Below, piece by piece: positions 1 through 14,201 of a stretch of 64,000 nt of DNA. The position numbers and the translations under genes were made by a program. The stretch's first letter is position 1; every line of letters starts with the position of its first letter. The notes under the pieces are model-generated. The model was not told the origin of the DNA and did not search any database. It saw nothing but the letters and a program-made list of their open reading frames with translations. Source of the stretch: Hippea sp. KM1 (GTDB lineage: Bacteria; Campylobacterota_A; Desulfurellia; Desulfurellales; Hippeaceae); contig NZ_JAFP01000001.1 of NCBI RefSeq assembly GCF_000526195.1, positions 124,001 to 188,000 of the forward strand, written 5' to 3'.

Positions 1-366
1 GACAAAGATGCCCAACTCTTTGGCCCTTTTGAATATCTTTTCTATGTTGTCGAGGCAGAGGGCCTTAGAGAGGTTAAGGCCCATCTGCGTAAGTTTGAGC
101 GAGAGGTTTGCATCGAGTTGGTGGCTATCTATGGCTTCCAAGACCTTTATGGCTAAATCCCTGAAGTGCTCCGTCTCTTCCTTGTTTGATACGAATTCGC
201 CCAACACATCTATTGTGGTCATGGCCCCCTGGGCGTTTAGCTGTTTTGTGACCCTTACTGCATCCTCTAAATTGGGGCCTGCGATATAGCGCTTGGCGAA
301 TACGGCTATTGTGGATGGCGGAACCTTATCTATGAACATACTTACGCTTTTGTTAAAAAGCGACAT
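1..366 (-). CDS. Proline dehydrogenase, N-terminal part (runs off the window)
   Basis: Reading the minus strand from the ATG at 366 gives 122 open codons to the window edge. The residues VPPSTIAVFAKRYIAGPNLEDA, split here as VPPSTIAVF and AKRYIAGPNL, and later NLSLKLTQMG match the start of the monofunctional PutA/PRODH family, a flavoenzyme that oxidises proline to pyrroline-5-carboxylate (family knowledge). The start is 3 bases after the pruA stop, and its GAGGAG ribosome site lies inside the end of pruA. The two steps of proline breakdown are therefore co-transcribed and probably translationally coupled. The catalytic barrel end is outside the window, so integrity cannot be judged. Confidence 0.88.
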   Translation of the reverse strand, partial: MSLFNKSVSMFIDKVPPSTIAVFAKRYIAGPNLEDAVRVTKQLNAQGAMTTIDVLGEFVSNKEETEHFRDLAIKVLEAIDSHQLDANLSLKLTQMGLNLSKALCLDNIEKIFKRAKELGIFV

Positions 367-369
367 TTT

Positions 370-2004
370 TTACTCCTCTTTCATAAATGGATATTCAAAG
401 CTTTCAGGTGCAACAAAGTTTTCCTTTATAGCCCTTGGGGTAATCCACCTTAAGAGGTTCAAGTGGCTTCCAGCCTTGTCGTTTGTTCCGCTTGCCCTTG
501 CACCGCCGAATGGCTGCTGACCAACAACCGCTCCTGTGGGCTTGTCGTTGATGTAGAAGTTGCCTGCGCTGCCCTCCAATATGTCTAAGGCCACCCTTGT
601 GGCATCCCTATCCTCTGAGAAGATGGCGCCTGTCAATCCGTATGGGCTTGTCTGATCGCAGAGATGGAGTGTCTCAACATACTTATCATCGTCGTATGGG
701 TAAATCGTTACAACAGGTCCGAAGATCTCCTCCTCCATCGTCTTGAAGTGCGGATTCTCTGTGTAAATGATTGTAGGCTCAACGAACCAGCCCTTCGAAT
801 CATCGTATCCGCCGCCCTTGATGATCTCGGCATCCGAGGCGCTCCTTGCATACTCTATATAGTTGACGATCTTTTTGTAAGCCTCTTCGTCGATTACGGC
901 ATTCATGAAGTTGGTGAAATCCTCAGGAGAGCCCATCTTTATCTTGTCTATCTCTTTGAATAGGTCGTCTTTGATCTCATTCCACATGGATCTTGGCAGA
1001 TAAACCCTCGATACGGCGGAGCATTTCTGACCCTGATACTCGTATGCGCCCCTTATGATGGCTGTGATGAGCTTCTTTGTGTTTGCCGATTTGTGGGCGA
1101 ATATATAATCCTTACCGCCTGTCTCGCCGACTATCCTTGGATATGCCTTGTATTTGGGCAGGTTCTCTGCCATCATCTTCCACATCCTGTTAAATGTGTC
1201 AACGCTGCCTGTGAAGTGGATGCCTGCAAAATACTCAGAGGAGAATACGATATTACCCACAACGGAGCCCTTGGATGGTATGAAGTTTATAACGCCGTCT
1301 GGCAATCCTGCCTCCTGAAGTATCTTCATGAAGATGTATGGTGCATAAACAGAGCTTGAGGCCGGTTTCCACAGAACGACATTACCCATCATGGCTGGTG
1401 CTGTTGGCAGGTTGCCTGAGATGGATACGAAGTTAAATGGAGGAACGGCGAATATAAAGCCCTCAAGGGGTCTATACTGCATTATGTTCCATGTGCCCCT
1501 GGGTGAATAGAGCGGCTGCTCCTCATAGATCTTCTGCATGTAATAGAGGTTGAATCTTAGAAAATCTGTAAGCTCGCAGGCTGAGTCTATCTCTGCCTGG
1601 AATATATTTTTACTCAAAGAGAGCATCGTTGCGGCGTTTATAAGGTATCTGTATTTACCGCTTAGAAGCTCTGCAGCCTTTAGGAATATTGCTGCCCTGT
1701 CAACCCAGTCGTACTCCCTCCACTTCTTGGAGGCCTCCATAGCGGCCTCGATGGCCATTTTTATCTCTTTTTCGCCTGCAACATGATAGACACCAAGCAC
1801 CGAGCTTTTATCGTGGGGCTCGACGATCTCCTTTGTGTTGCCCGTTTTGATTTCTTCTCCACCAATGATTATGGGTATCTCTATCTGCTGAGATTTTATT
1901 TCCCTGATGGCTTCCTTTAGCTTCTCCCTCTCTTCAGTTCCCGGTGCATAAGAATATACCGGCTCGTTGGTTGGTAATGGAACCCTTGCGATTGTGTTGC
2001 GCAT
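370..2004 (-). CDS. pruA: 1-pyrroline-5-carboxylate dehydrogenase
   Basis: A 544-residue aldehyde dehydrogenase that oxidises glutamate semialdehyde/P5C to glutamate with NAD. The catalytic cysteine is seen at about residue 328 (GQKCSAVS) and the general base glutamate at about 294 (VGETGGKDY). The length and the N-terminal arm match stand-alone P5C dehydrogenases, as opposed to the bifunctional PutA. A strong ribosome site (AAAGGAGGTG) precedes the ATG. It is first in an operon with proline dehydrogenase, so proline can serve as a carbon, nitrogen and electron source. No truncation is seen. Confidence 0.96.
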   Translation of the reverse strand: MRNTIARVPLPTNEPVYSYAPGTEEREKLKEAIREIKSQQIEIPIIIGGEEIKTGNTKEIVEPHDKSSVLGVYHVAGEKEIKMAIEAAMEASKKWREYDWVDRAAIFLKAAELLSGKYRYLINAATMLSLSKNIFQAEIDSACELTDFLRFNLYYMQKIYEEQPLYSPRGTWNIMQYRPLEGFIFAVPPFNFVSISGNLPTAPAMMGNVVLWKPASSSVYAPYIFMKILQEAGLPDGVINFIPSKGSVVGNIVFSSEYFAGIHFTGSVDTFNRMWKMMAENLPKYKAYPRIVGETGGKDYIFAHKSANTKKLITAIIRGAYEYQGQKCSAVSRVYLPRSMWNEIKDDLFKEIDKIKMGSPEDFTNFMNAVIDEEAYKKIVNYIEYARSASDAEIIKGGGYDDSKGWFVEPTIIYTENPHFKTMEEEIFGPVVTIYPYDDDKYVETLHLCDQTSPYGLTGAIFSEDRDATRVALDILEGSAGNFYINDKPTGAVVGQQPFGGARASGTNDKAGSHLNLLRWITPRAIKENFVAPESFEYPFMKEE

Positions 2005-2054
2005 GGCACACCTCCTTTGGTTTGTTTTCTTTTTAAAAAACTTTCACTATTATG

Positions 2055-2083
2055 AACATAACCCAAATTTATGAATAAATCAA
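2055..2083 (-). promoter_or_regulatory. Putative sigma-70 promoter of pruA
   Basis: On the minus strand, TTGATT (2083-2078) and TATGTT (2060-2055) are separated by 17 bases. They lie about 50 bases before the pruA start in an A+T-rich 89-base gap after the gene at 2094-2678. This would let the proline operon be expressed independently of the upstream pyrG-holA genes. Confidence 0.5.
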
Positions 2084-2093
2084 GTTTAAAATT

Positions 2094-2659
2094 TTAAACA
2101 AGCGAGGATGTATAAGAAATCATGAACATATCATTGGGCAAAAGGGATACATCCGTTGTCAGGCTGAACTGCAAAGAGTCCGAGGGTATAATGTTTAGAT
2201 GTGCCTTTTCTTTAAATATAAAACCCAGATACATGTCCTTTGGTTTGTTGATTAGTAAAAGATCCTCTGCCTCGATTGATTGTTTTTCTATATTAAACTC
2301 TTCCTTTCCAACCATAAATATGCTCAGGTTTTGTGGTTCTATGTTGAGTTGTGTGCAATACGATAGCTTTACCGCCGAAGAAGAGATTAAGTATATATCG
2401 ACAATTAGCCTTATGTGGTCTATGCTGTATACCTTCTTGATAAGGCCAAAGTGGGTTTGATATTCAAAGGTTATGGAGGTGGTTGTCGAAGTCAAATAAT
2501 ACGGTTTTACGGGTTTTGAGTCGATCAGGTCGACACAGGAGGGTTTGTTTAAAAGGCTTATCTGTTTTGTCTTGATGAGCCACTCCTCCATGGCGGCCGA
2601 TTCCGGATTTATTTTTATTTCGAAAGCGTCGTTGTATAGAAGGTAAAAGCCGTCTTTTT

Positions 2660-2678
<19 letters not shown>
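2094..2678 (-). CDS. Conserved-looking protein of unknown function, beta-rich
   Basis: A 194-residue protein that I do not recognise. It has no signal peptide, membrane segment or cysteine motif. The sequence alternates short hydrophobic and polar runs such as ITFEYQTHFG and IRLIVDIYLI, which suggests a beta-sandwich. The start overlaps the end of holA by 19 bases, with a GAGG site upstream, so it is probably translated from the pyrG-holA message. A carbohydrate-binding beta fold, like the C-terminal parts of some amylases, is possible, but I have no motif to prove it. Confidence 0.6.
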
Positions 2679-5210
<2,532 letters not shown>

Positions 5211-5222
5211 TTACCGTAGTTT

Positions 5223-5252
5223 AGTATAGAACATGACTTTGTCGTTGGGCAA
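5223..5252 (-). promoter_or_regulatory. Putative sigma-70 promoter of pyrG
   Basis: Minus strand TTGCCC (5252-5247), an 18-base spacer and TATACT (5228-5223), about 33 bases before the pyrG ATG. The -10 box is near consensus. No obvious attenuator with initial GGG repeats is seen in the short leader. Confidence 0.5.
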
Positions 5253-5331
5253 GAAAAAAAGCTAAAAATTCGGCGGTTGATTTTTTTGCCTGATACTGGT
5301 ATTTTGTTTGCTGGTTTGGATTATAAAAAAC

Positions 5332-5360
5332 TTTACAAAGACAGGCCTTTTGTATAATAT
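5332..5360 (+). promoter_or_regulatory. Putative sigma-70 promoter of the rpsO-aroQ run
   Basis: TTTACA (5332-5337) is followed by TATAAT at 5353-5358 (15-base spacer) or by the overlapping TAATAT at 5355-5360 (17-base spacer). It lies about 30 bases before rpsO, which has a strong AGGAGAGGAG ribosome site. Confidence 0.55.
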
Positions 5361-5391
5361 AAGCGTGGAAAATTTTTGGAAGGAGAGGAGT

Positions 5392-5661
5392 ATGGCGTTA
5401 GACAAACAACAGAAGCAGGAGATAATCAAGAAATTTGGAGCCAATGAGAACGATACGGGTTCCCCTGCTGTTCAGATAGCCCTGTTGACGGCAAGGATAA
5501 AATACCTGACGGAGCACTTCAAGGAGCATCCAAAGGACTTCCACTCAAGAAGGGGATTGTTGAAGCTCGTTGGCAGAAGAAGGAAGCTGCTTAAGTATCT
5601 GAGGAATTACAATTTCGAAGAGTATAAGAAGGTCGTTACAGAACTTGGTCTAAAGGGCTAA
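5392..5661 (+). CDS. rpsO: 30S ribosomal protein S15
   Basis: An 89-residue protein, the normal S15 length, that binds the central domain of 16S rRNA. Motifs [28 protein letters not shown] and YLRNYN are typical. The longer open frame upstream is rejected because AGGAGAGGAG lies directly before the ATG at 5392 and the family starts with MAL. The rpsO-pnp order is the classic bacterial arrangement. Here only 4 bases separate the two genes, leaving no room for the RNase III hairpin seen in E. coli. Confidence 0.97.
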   Translation: MALDKQQKQEIIKKFGANENDTGSPAVQIALLTARIKYLTEHFKEHPKDFHSRRGLLKLVGRRRKLLKYLRNYNFEEYKKVVTELGLKG

Positions 5662-5665
5662 GCCT

Positions 5666-7777
5666 ATGACCATTGTCGAAAGAACCATAAATGGAAAGAA
5701 ACTTTCAATAGAGACGGGGTGGTATGCAAAACAGGCCGATGGTGCCTGTGTGGTTAGGATGGGCGATACCATGGTGCTTGCCACCGCCGTATCGTCAAAG
5801 GAGCCACCCAAGGAGTTTTTGGACTTCTTGCCGTTGACTGTCAATTATCAGGAGCGATTCTATGCAGCCGGCAAGATTCCAGGCGGTTTTGTGAAAAGGG
5901 AGGGTAAACCCTCTGTGCATGAGACGCTTGTCTCAAGACTGATAGACCGCTCCATCAGGCCTTTGTTTCCCAAGGATTACAAACAAGAGATACAGGTGAT
6001 AGTCACAACGATAAGCGCAGATCAGGAAAACGACCCGGCCGTTATCAGTATCCTGGCTGCAAGTTGCGCTTTGTGCCTGTCTGATATACCGTTCTTGGGG
6101 CCTGTTGCCGGTGTTAGGGTCTCCAAGATAGACAATAGATTCGATGTGTTTGCTTCATTGAAGGATTTAGAGGCCTCCAGGCTCAACCTGGTTTTGGCAG
6201 GAACAAAAGATGCCATCAATATGATTGAGGCAGGGGCGGTGGAGCTTGATGAGGACGAGATGGTTGAGGCCATCATGTTCGGCAAGAAGCATCTGGATGC
6301 CCTGCTTGATGCACAGGAGGAGATCATACAAAAGGCGGCAAAGCCCAAAAGGGAGTACATACCCATCGATGTTTCTGAGCAGATAGTCAACAAGATCGAG
6401 GAGCTTGCAGCAGATGAGTTGATGGAGGCTGTAAACATAAAGGAGAAGAAAAAGAGGAATTCAACGATAGAGGCGATCTTCAACAATGTGAAAGAGAAGG
6501 TTGTATCAGAATTTGAGGATGAGGAATTCATCGAGGAAAAGACGGCCGCAGCCTTTGAGGATGTTGTTAAAAACATCGTTAGAACCAAGATCATAAACAC
6601 AGGAACAAGAATAGACGGAAGGGGTCTGGATGAGATAAGGCCTATCACCTGCGAGGTGGGTGTTTTACCCAGGGCTCACGGTTCTGCGGTCTTCACCAGG
6701 GGTGAAACGCAGGCTCTGGTTGCAACGACGCTTGGCTCAAGGGAGGATGCCCAGATTATAGACGATGTATCAGAAGAGGGCTATGAGAGGTTTATGCTCC
6801 ATTACAACTTCCTGCCGTTCTCAACGGGTGAGGTTAAGCGTTTAGGCCCTCCTGGCAGGAGGGAGATAGGCCACGGCAATCTGGCAAAGAGGGCTATAGA
6901 GCCTGTGTTGCCCAGTGAGGATGAATTCCCCTACGCCATAAGGGTGGTTTCGGATATCCTCGAATCCAACGGTTCAAGCTCCATGGCCACGGTTTGTGGT
7001 TCGACGCTCTCGTTGATGGATGCCGGTGTTCCTATCAAGAAGCCCGTAAGCGGTGTTGCCATGGGCTTGATAAAATACGAAGGCGGGTATGTGATACTTA
7101 CAGACATCCTGGGCGATGAGGACCATTACGGCGATATGGACTTCAAGGTTGCAGGCACAAAGGACGGCATAACGGCCCTACAGATGGATATAAAGATAAC
7201 CGGCGTTGATGCTGCCCTGCTTAAGGAGGCCCTGCAGAGGGCAAAAGAGGCAAGGCTGTTTATTCTGAATAAGATGCTTGCCGTTTTGGATAGTCCAAGA
7301 CCATCCATATCTAAGTATGCGCCACAGATCAGAACCTTGAACATAGATCCAGAGAAGATAAAAGACCTTATTGGCCCTGGCGGCAAGACGATAAAATCGA
7401 TCATAGAGAGAACCAATGTTAAGATAGATATAAATCCCGATGGCAAGATCAATGTTTACGGCACGATGGATTCTAAGCTCGATGAGGCGATGGAGATAAT
7501 AAAGGAGATAACGACCACCATCAAAGAGGGCGACATAGTTGAGGGTGTTGTGACGAGGATTGAGAAATACGGCGCCTTCATAAAGCTTCTGCCCAACAAG
7601 GAAGGGCTGCTGCACATCTCTCAGATCTCCAACGATAGAATCTCAAACATTTACGATGTTTTGCGCATAGGCGATAGGGTAAAGGTTAAGGTTACAAACA
7701 TAGACGAGCTTGGCAGAATAGCCTTAAGCAGAAAGATTCTTTTGAACGAAAATCCTGATGAAGATAAAAAGAATTAA
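5666..7777 (+). CDS. pnp: Polyribonucleotide nucleotidyltransferase (PNPase)
   Basis: A 703-residue 3'-5' phosphorolytic exoribonuclease of RNA decay. Two RNase PH-like repeats enclose the helical domain. A KH domain with GPGGKTIKSIIE lies near residue 570 and an S1 domain (GDIVEGVVTRIEKYGAF) at the C-terminus. The length is standard. It follows rpsO by 4 bases and its last 20 bases overlap the M16 peptidase start. Confidence 0.97.
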   Translation: MTIVERTINGKKLSIETGWYAKQADGACVVRMGDTMVLATAVSSKEPPKEFLDFLPLTVNYQERFYAAGKIPGGFVKREGKPSVHETLVSRLIDRSIRPLFPKDYKQEIQVIVTTISADQENDPAVISILAASCALCLSDIPFLGPVAGVRVSKIDNRFDVFASLKDLEASRLNLVLAGTKDAINMIEAGAVELDEDEMVEAIMFGKKHLDALLDAQEEIIQKAAKPKREYIPIDVSEQIVNKIEELAADELMEAVNIKEKKKRNSTIEAIFNNVKEKVVSEFEDEEFIEEKTAAAFEDVVKNIVRTKIINTGTRIDGRGLDEIRPITCEVGVLPRAHGSAVFTRGETQALVATTLGSREDAQIIDDVSEEGYERFMLHYNFLPFSTGEVKRLGPPGRREIGHGNLAKRAIEPVLPSEDEFPYAIRVVSDILESNGSSSMATVCGSTLSLMDAGVPIKKPVSGVAMGLIKYEGGYVILTDILGDEDHYGDMDFKVAGTKDGITALQMDIKITGVDAALLKEALQRAKEARLFILNKMLAVLDSPRPSISKYAPQIRTLNIDPEKIKDLIGPGGKTIKSIIERTNVKIDINPDGKINVYGTMDSKLDEAMEIIKEITTTIKEGDIVEGVVTRIEKYGAFIKLLPNKEGLLHISQISNDRISNIYDVLRIGDRVKVKVTNIDELGRIALSRKILLNENPDEDKKN

Positions 7778-8954
7778 GAAAGACACAAAGAGCGCCTCGG
7801 TGGGTATATTTGTGCCTGCCGGGAGTGCCTTTGAGAATGAAAAAGAGAGGGGTCTTGCCCATTTTATTGAACATATGCTCTTTAAGGGCACAAAGAGACG
7901 AAGCTATAAGGAGATAGCGGCCGATATAGATAAGCTGGGGGGCGTTATAAACGCCTTTACATCCACTGAGTATACGGGTTTTTATATAAAGGTGTTGAAG
8001 GACTATATACCGATGGCCTTCGATGTGCTTGCCGACATAATTACCAACTCCGTTATAGATGCAGTGGAGCTTGAAAAGGAGAAGGGTGTAATAATAGAGG
8101 AAATCAACATGACCAACGACAACCCCGACGATGCTGTTTATGAGGCGTTTTTGGAAAACGCCATACCCACAAGCTTCGGCAAGCCCATTTTAGGCACAAA
8201 GGAGCATATACTCTCATACACCAGGGAGGATTTGCTTAGGTTTTTGGGTAAGTTTTACAGGCCTGAGGAGATGATAATCTCGGCCGTCGGCGGTGATGTG
8301 GATAGGTTTGATTTTGATGTTGGCGATAGGTTCTTCTTTGATGAGTATGTCCAGCCCAGGCCAGAGGTGGAGTTGAGGTTTGAATTTAAAAGCGGTGTTG
8401 ATGTTATCGAAAGGGATATAGCCCAGGCCAATGTTGTGATGGGGTGTGAACTGTTTAGTGTTTATGATGATAGAAAGTATGCCGCTTCGCTTCTAAACAG
8501 CAGCTTCGGTGCCACAATGAGCTCAAGGCTGTTTCAGTCGATAAGGGAGGAGAAATCGTTGTGCTATAGCATCTATTCCTCTGTGAAGCTTTACAGCAAG
8601 GGCGGGATGTTTCTGATATTTGCTGCAACCTCCAACGACAGGGCTCAACACCTCATCGATGCGATTAGATACGAGCTTGAAAAGCTAAAGAAGGACGGAC
8701 TGACCAAAGAGGAGCTTGAGAACGCAAAGACCAACTTCAACGGCGGCTATGCCTTATCGCTTGAATCCTCCTATTCCGTTATGGTAAAACAGGCCATAGA
8801 TACGATTCTATACGGCGATTATGTCAGTGAGGATTACATCATGGACAGGATCAACAAGGTGAGCTTAGATGATATTCAACAGGTAATAGACTTAATAGAT
8901 CTGAATAGGTTTCATATAACCTGCCTCGGTAATGTAAAATCCATAAACTGGTAG
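7758..8954 (+). CDS. M16 family zinc peptidase (mitochondrial processing peptidase-like)
   Basis: A 398-residue inverzincin-type protease. The zinc motif HxxEH appears as HFIEH about 35 residues in, followed by a conserved downstream glutamate region (EKEKGVIIEEI). The N-terminus is about 15 residues shorter than in many homologues, because the start used (ATG 7758, overlapping pnp) lacks the first beta strand. No alternative start upstream looks better. Such genes often sit next to pnp and probably degrade peptides in the cytoplasm or periplasm. No signal peptide is visible. Confidence 0.88.
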   Translation: MKIKRIKKDTKSASVGIFVPAGSAFENEKERGLAHFIEHMLFKGTKRRSYKEIAADIDKLGGVINAFTSTEYTGFYIKVLKDYIPMAFDVLADIITNSVIDAVELEKEKGVIIEEINMTNDNPDDAVYEAFLENAIPTSFGKPILGTKEHILSYTREDLLRFLGKFYRPEEMIISAVGGDVDRFDFDVGDRFFFDEYVQPRPEVELRFEFKSGVDVIERDIAQANVVMGCELFSVYDDRKYAASLLNSSFGATMSSRLFQSIREEKSLCYSIYSSVKLYSKGGMFLIFAATSNDRAQHLIDAIRYELEKLKKDGLTKEELENAKTNFNGGYALSLESSYSVMVKQAIDTILYGDYVSEDYIMDRINKVSLDDIQQVIDLIDLNRFHITCLGNVKSINW

Positions 8955-8964
8955 GAGTATAGCT

Positions 8965-10084
8965 ATGAAAAGACATCTCTTGACGCCCGGGCCTACTCCG
9001 GTGCCTGAGGATATAGCGCTAACTATGGCAAGACCCATAATCCACCACAGGACTAAAGAGTTTAAGCAGGTGTTTGCAGAAACAATAGAGCTTGCAAAAC
9101 CCATATTCCAGACGAGAAACGATGTGGTTGTGTTTGCCTCAAGCGGCTCAGGCGCCATGGAAGCGGCCGTTTCAAATGTCTTGAACGAAAATGAGAAGGC
9201 TATAACGGTAAATGCCGGTAAGTTTGGCGAGAGGTGGACAAAGCTTGTAAGGGCCTTTGGCGCTAATCCGATTGAGTTAACCTATGAATACGGCGATTAT
9301 GCAAAGCCTGAGGATATAAAGAAGGCCTTGGATGACAACGGCGATGTAAAGGCCGTCTATATACAGGCATCGGAGACCTCAACAGCCACATACCATCCTA
9401 TAGATGAGATAGGCCTGATGTTGAAGGAGTATTACCCCGATGTTTTGTTTGTTGTGGACGGTATAACGGCATACGGCGCCATCGATGTAAAGACCGATGA
9501 GTGGGGCATAGACATAGCCATAACAGGCTCTCAAAAGGCGTTGATGCTGCCGCCCGGTTTATCCCTGCTTGCCGTTTCGGATAAGGCCAAAGAGAAGATA
9601 AAGAAGACAAAGAACAGGTATTACTATTTTGACATATTGGGCGAAATCGAGGCCGGTGCGGGCAAGTTTACACCGGCGGTTAGCCTTGTTATGGGTTTGA
9701 ATGCCGCATTTAAGAGATTGCTTGATGAGGGGCTTGAGAATGTCTTTAGAAGGCATGCGCTCTTGGCAAAAGCAACGCAGGAGGCCTGCAGGGCCCTGGG
9801 TTTGAGGCTTTTGTCTAAAAGGCCTGCAAACTCATTAACGGCTATATATGCGCCGGATGGCATAGATTCATCAAAGATTATAAGCGTTATGAGGGATTAC
9901 GGCGTTGAGATATCAAACGGCCAGGGGCATCTGAAGGGTAAGATATTCAGGATTGCCCATCTTGGATACTTTGACAAGGCAGATATACTCATGGGTATAT
10001 CGACGCTTGAGATAGCCCTAAAGAGGCTTGGCGTGGATGCGGCATTTGGTGAGGGTATAAAGAGGGCTATGGAGATATTTGCCG

Positions 10085-10092
<8 letters not shown>
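8965..10092 (+). CDS. Class V PLP aminotransferase (serine/alanine-glyoxylate type)
   Basis: A 375-residue fold-type I aminotransferase of the small-subunit hydrogenase/serine-pyruvate family. It starts LLTPGPTPVPE, has the phosphate-binding SGSGAMEAA near residue 65, and the PLP lysine in TGSQKALMLPPG near residue 195. Such enzymes transfer amino groups from serine or alanine to glyoxylate or pyruvate. The exact substrate cannot be read from sequence. It has sometimes been mislabelled as a hydrogenase subunit. It overlaps hisZ by 8 bases. Confidence 0.88.
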
Positions 10093-12276
<2,184 letters not shown>

Positions 12277-12279
12277 TTT

Positions 12280-12615
12280 ATGTGTGTATTTTGCAAGATT
12301 GTAAATGGAGAGTTGCCGTGCCAGAAGGTTTATGAGGATGAGAATTATTTGGCCTTTAAGGATATTAATCCGAAGGCGCCTGTTCATATACTCATTATCC
12401 CCAAGCAGCACATAGAATACCTCTCAGACATAGATGACTCCAATAAACATATAATTGGCGATATGGCCGTTATAGCCAACAAGATTGCAAAGGAGTTGGG
12501 TATAGATAAAAGCGGCTATAGGGTTTTGATAAATAACGGTCCAGACTCAGGCCAGGAGGTATTCCACATTCACATGCATCTGCTTGGCGGTAAGAAGATG
12601 GCCTTTACCGTATGA
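12280..12615 (+). CDS. HIT family nucleotide hydrolase (HINT-like)
   Basis: A 111-residue protein with zinc-type N-terminal CVFCKIV and the histidine triad HIHMHLLGG near the C-terminus. HINT-like enzymes hydrolyse purine nucleoside phosphoramidates. The middle histidine of the triad is the nucleophile. It lies directly downstream of purA and overlaps aroQ by 4 bases (ATGA). Confidence 0.93.
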   Translation: MCVFCKIVNGELPCQKVYEDENYLAFKDINPKAPVHILIIPKQHIEYLSDIDDSNKHIIGDMAVIANKIAKELGIDKSGYRVLINNGPDSGQEVFHIHMHLLGGKKMAFTV

Positions 12616-13058
12616 GGATAGCGGTGATAAACGGCCCAAATCTCAATATGCTGGGCCAAAGGGAACCACATATATACGGGACTAAAACCCTCGATGATTT
12701 GAAAAATATGGTTGAGGATAAAGCGAGGGTTTTGGGTGTTGAGGTTGGATTTTTTCAATCCAACTTTGAGGGCGAGCTGATAGAACACATACACGCATTA
12801 AAAGGCAAGTCTGACGGTTTTCTGTTTAACCCTGCAGCATTTAGCCACTATTCAATAGCCTTAAGGGATGCTGTTTTGGCTGTAGGGTTGCCTTTTGTTG
12901 AGGTTCATATATCGAACATCTTTGAAAGAGAGCCGTTTAGGCATAAATCCTATTTTAGCGATATAGCCCTGGGTGTTATATCTGGGTTTGGTTTTGATGG
13001 TTATCTGTATGCCCTCGACTGGCTTGTTAGGGTTCTAAGACGAGGCGAAACCCGATAA
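12612..13058 (+). CDS. aroQ: Type II 3-dehydroquinate dehydratase
   Basis: A 148-residue shikimate-pathway enzyme converting 3-dehydroquinate to 3-dehydroshikimate. The N-terminal NGPNLNMLGQREPHIYG contains the catalytic tyrosine. NPAAFSHYSIALRDA and the EVHISNIFEREPFRHKS loop are also complete. It is last gene of the rpsO run. Its 3' end overlaps the convergent SUMF1-like gene by 32 bases, so no terminator can lie between the two stops. Confidence 0.95.
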   Translation: MRIAVINGPNLNMLGQREPHIYGTKTLDDLKNMVEDKARVLGVEVGFFQSNFEGELIEHIHALKGKSDGFLFNPAAFSHYSIALRDAVLAVGLPFVEVHISNIFEREPFRHKSYFSDIALGVISGFGFDGYLYALDWLVRVLRRGETR

Positions 13059-14133
13059 AATCGTCCCTTAAGCCGGGCAGGTAGTTGCTCCGTGCCGATA
13101 GCCTGTTGTATCTGTAGGCCGTTAGCCAGTTTCCCCCTCTTATGACCTTGGCCAGGGATATATACGGATTTAGATAGACCGGGTCTTTGGCGTTTTTCAT
13201 GTATTTATAAGCCTCTGCATAGTAGGTGTCATAACACCACTCCGCCGCATTTCCTATCATATCGTATAGACCGAATGAGTTGGGCAGAAAGCTGCCCACA
13301 GGGGCTGTTCCTATGTAGCCGTCCTTGCATGGGAAGTGAACCTTTGATGTTTTGTATCTTTTTAGCTTCTCAAATGCCGTTTCATCGTAAACATTGGCGT
13401 ATTTGCATGCTTGTTTTGCATCATCCCAGTATGTATCCCTCTTTAGGCCGCCCCTTGCTGCGTATTCCCATTCTGCCTCCGTTGGCAATCTGTAAACCTC
13501 GCCGGTTTTTGTATAGAGCCATTTTATAAACTTTTGTATCTCATCCCACGATACATTTACCACCGGTTGGTTGGGCTTACTCAAATCGTATAGCTTGCCA
13601 CCGCCGCTGTCGTGTTTTGGGTCGAACATGTTGTATTGCCTGTTGGTTACCTCGTATTGCCCTATAAAGAAGCCGCTTAAGCAGACCTTATGGGGTGGCT
13701 TTTCGTCTTTTTGCGCCCACTTATCGTGCGGGTTTGCGCCCATTTCGAAGCATCCGCCGGGTATATAGACAAACTTCATGCCCAGGGGGTTTGTGTAATG
13801 CGTTGGTCTAACCAGCAAGGACCACTTTGCGTCCTTTGGCAGGCCGTTTGGAAAATCCTTGAACACATCCCAGTATATGCGCTTATTTGGGCCTGGAGGC
13901 GTTAGACCTATATCGCCCTCAAGGTGGAGGTTTCTGGTTGTATAGATGCGGTTTTTTACCCTTATTTGCAATCCGACAACGGCCTCTTGATTGGGGTTTC
14001 CGTCTAAGTCGTAGTAGAAGACTAAATAGTTGCCGTCCCTTTTTACCTGTGGGTTTGAATAACCAACCCCGAAGGCTTTTATGGATATTATGAGTATGGT
14101 GCCTATTATTAAAACAAACCTCATCTTACCCAT
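13027..14133 (-). CDS. Exported SUMF1/FGE-like protein, probably non-catalytic
   Basis: 368 residues: a signal peptide (MRFVLIIGTILIISIKAFG), a beta-rich domain of about 100 residues, then a formylglycine-generating-enzyme (SUMF1) fold from about residue 115. Typical segments are IPGGCFEMG, EVTNRQY, RLPTEAEWEYAARGG, YDMIGNAAEWC and the final DDFIGFRLV. The reactive cysteine pair of true FGE near the C-terminal GFR motif is absent (GFRLV replaces GFRC), so it more likely binds a ligand or acts in surface assembly than modifies sulfatases. An IS element is inserted within the ribosome site 9 bases before the ATG, so expression may be altered. Confidence 0.82.
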   Translation of the reverse strand: MGKMRFVLIIGTILIISIKAFGVGYSNPQVKRDGNYLVFYYDLDGNPNQEAVVGLQIRVKNRIYTTRNLHLEGDIGLTPPGPNKRIYWDVFKDFPNGLPKDAKWSLLVRPTHYTNPLGMKFVYIPGGCFEMGANPHDKWAQKDEKPPHKVCLSGFFIGQYEVTNRQYNMFDPKHDSGGGKLYDLSKPNQPVVNVSWDEIQKFIKWLYTKTGEVYRLPTEAEWEYAARGGLKRDTYWDDAKQACKYANVYDETAFEKLKRYKTSKVHFPCKDGYIGTAPVGSFLPNSFGLYDMIGNAAEWCYDTYYAEAYKYMKNAKDPVYLNPYISLAKVIRGGNWLTAYRYNRLSARSNYLPGLRDDFIGFRLVLEP

Positions 14134-14201
14134 TTTATACTCGGCAATGTCAACTTTTTTGTGTCACCCCTCTTCCTGTTTGGTTCACTTAGTTTCCCCA
14201 T

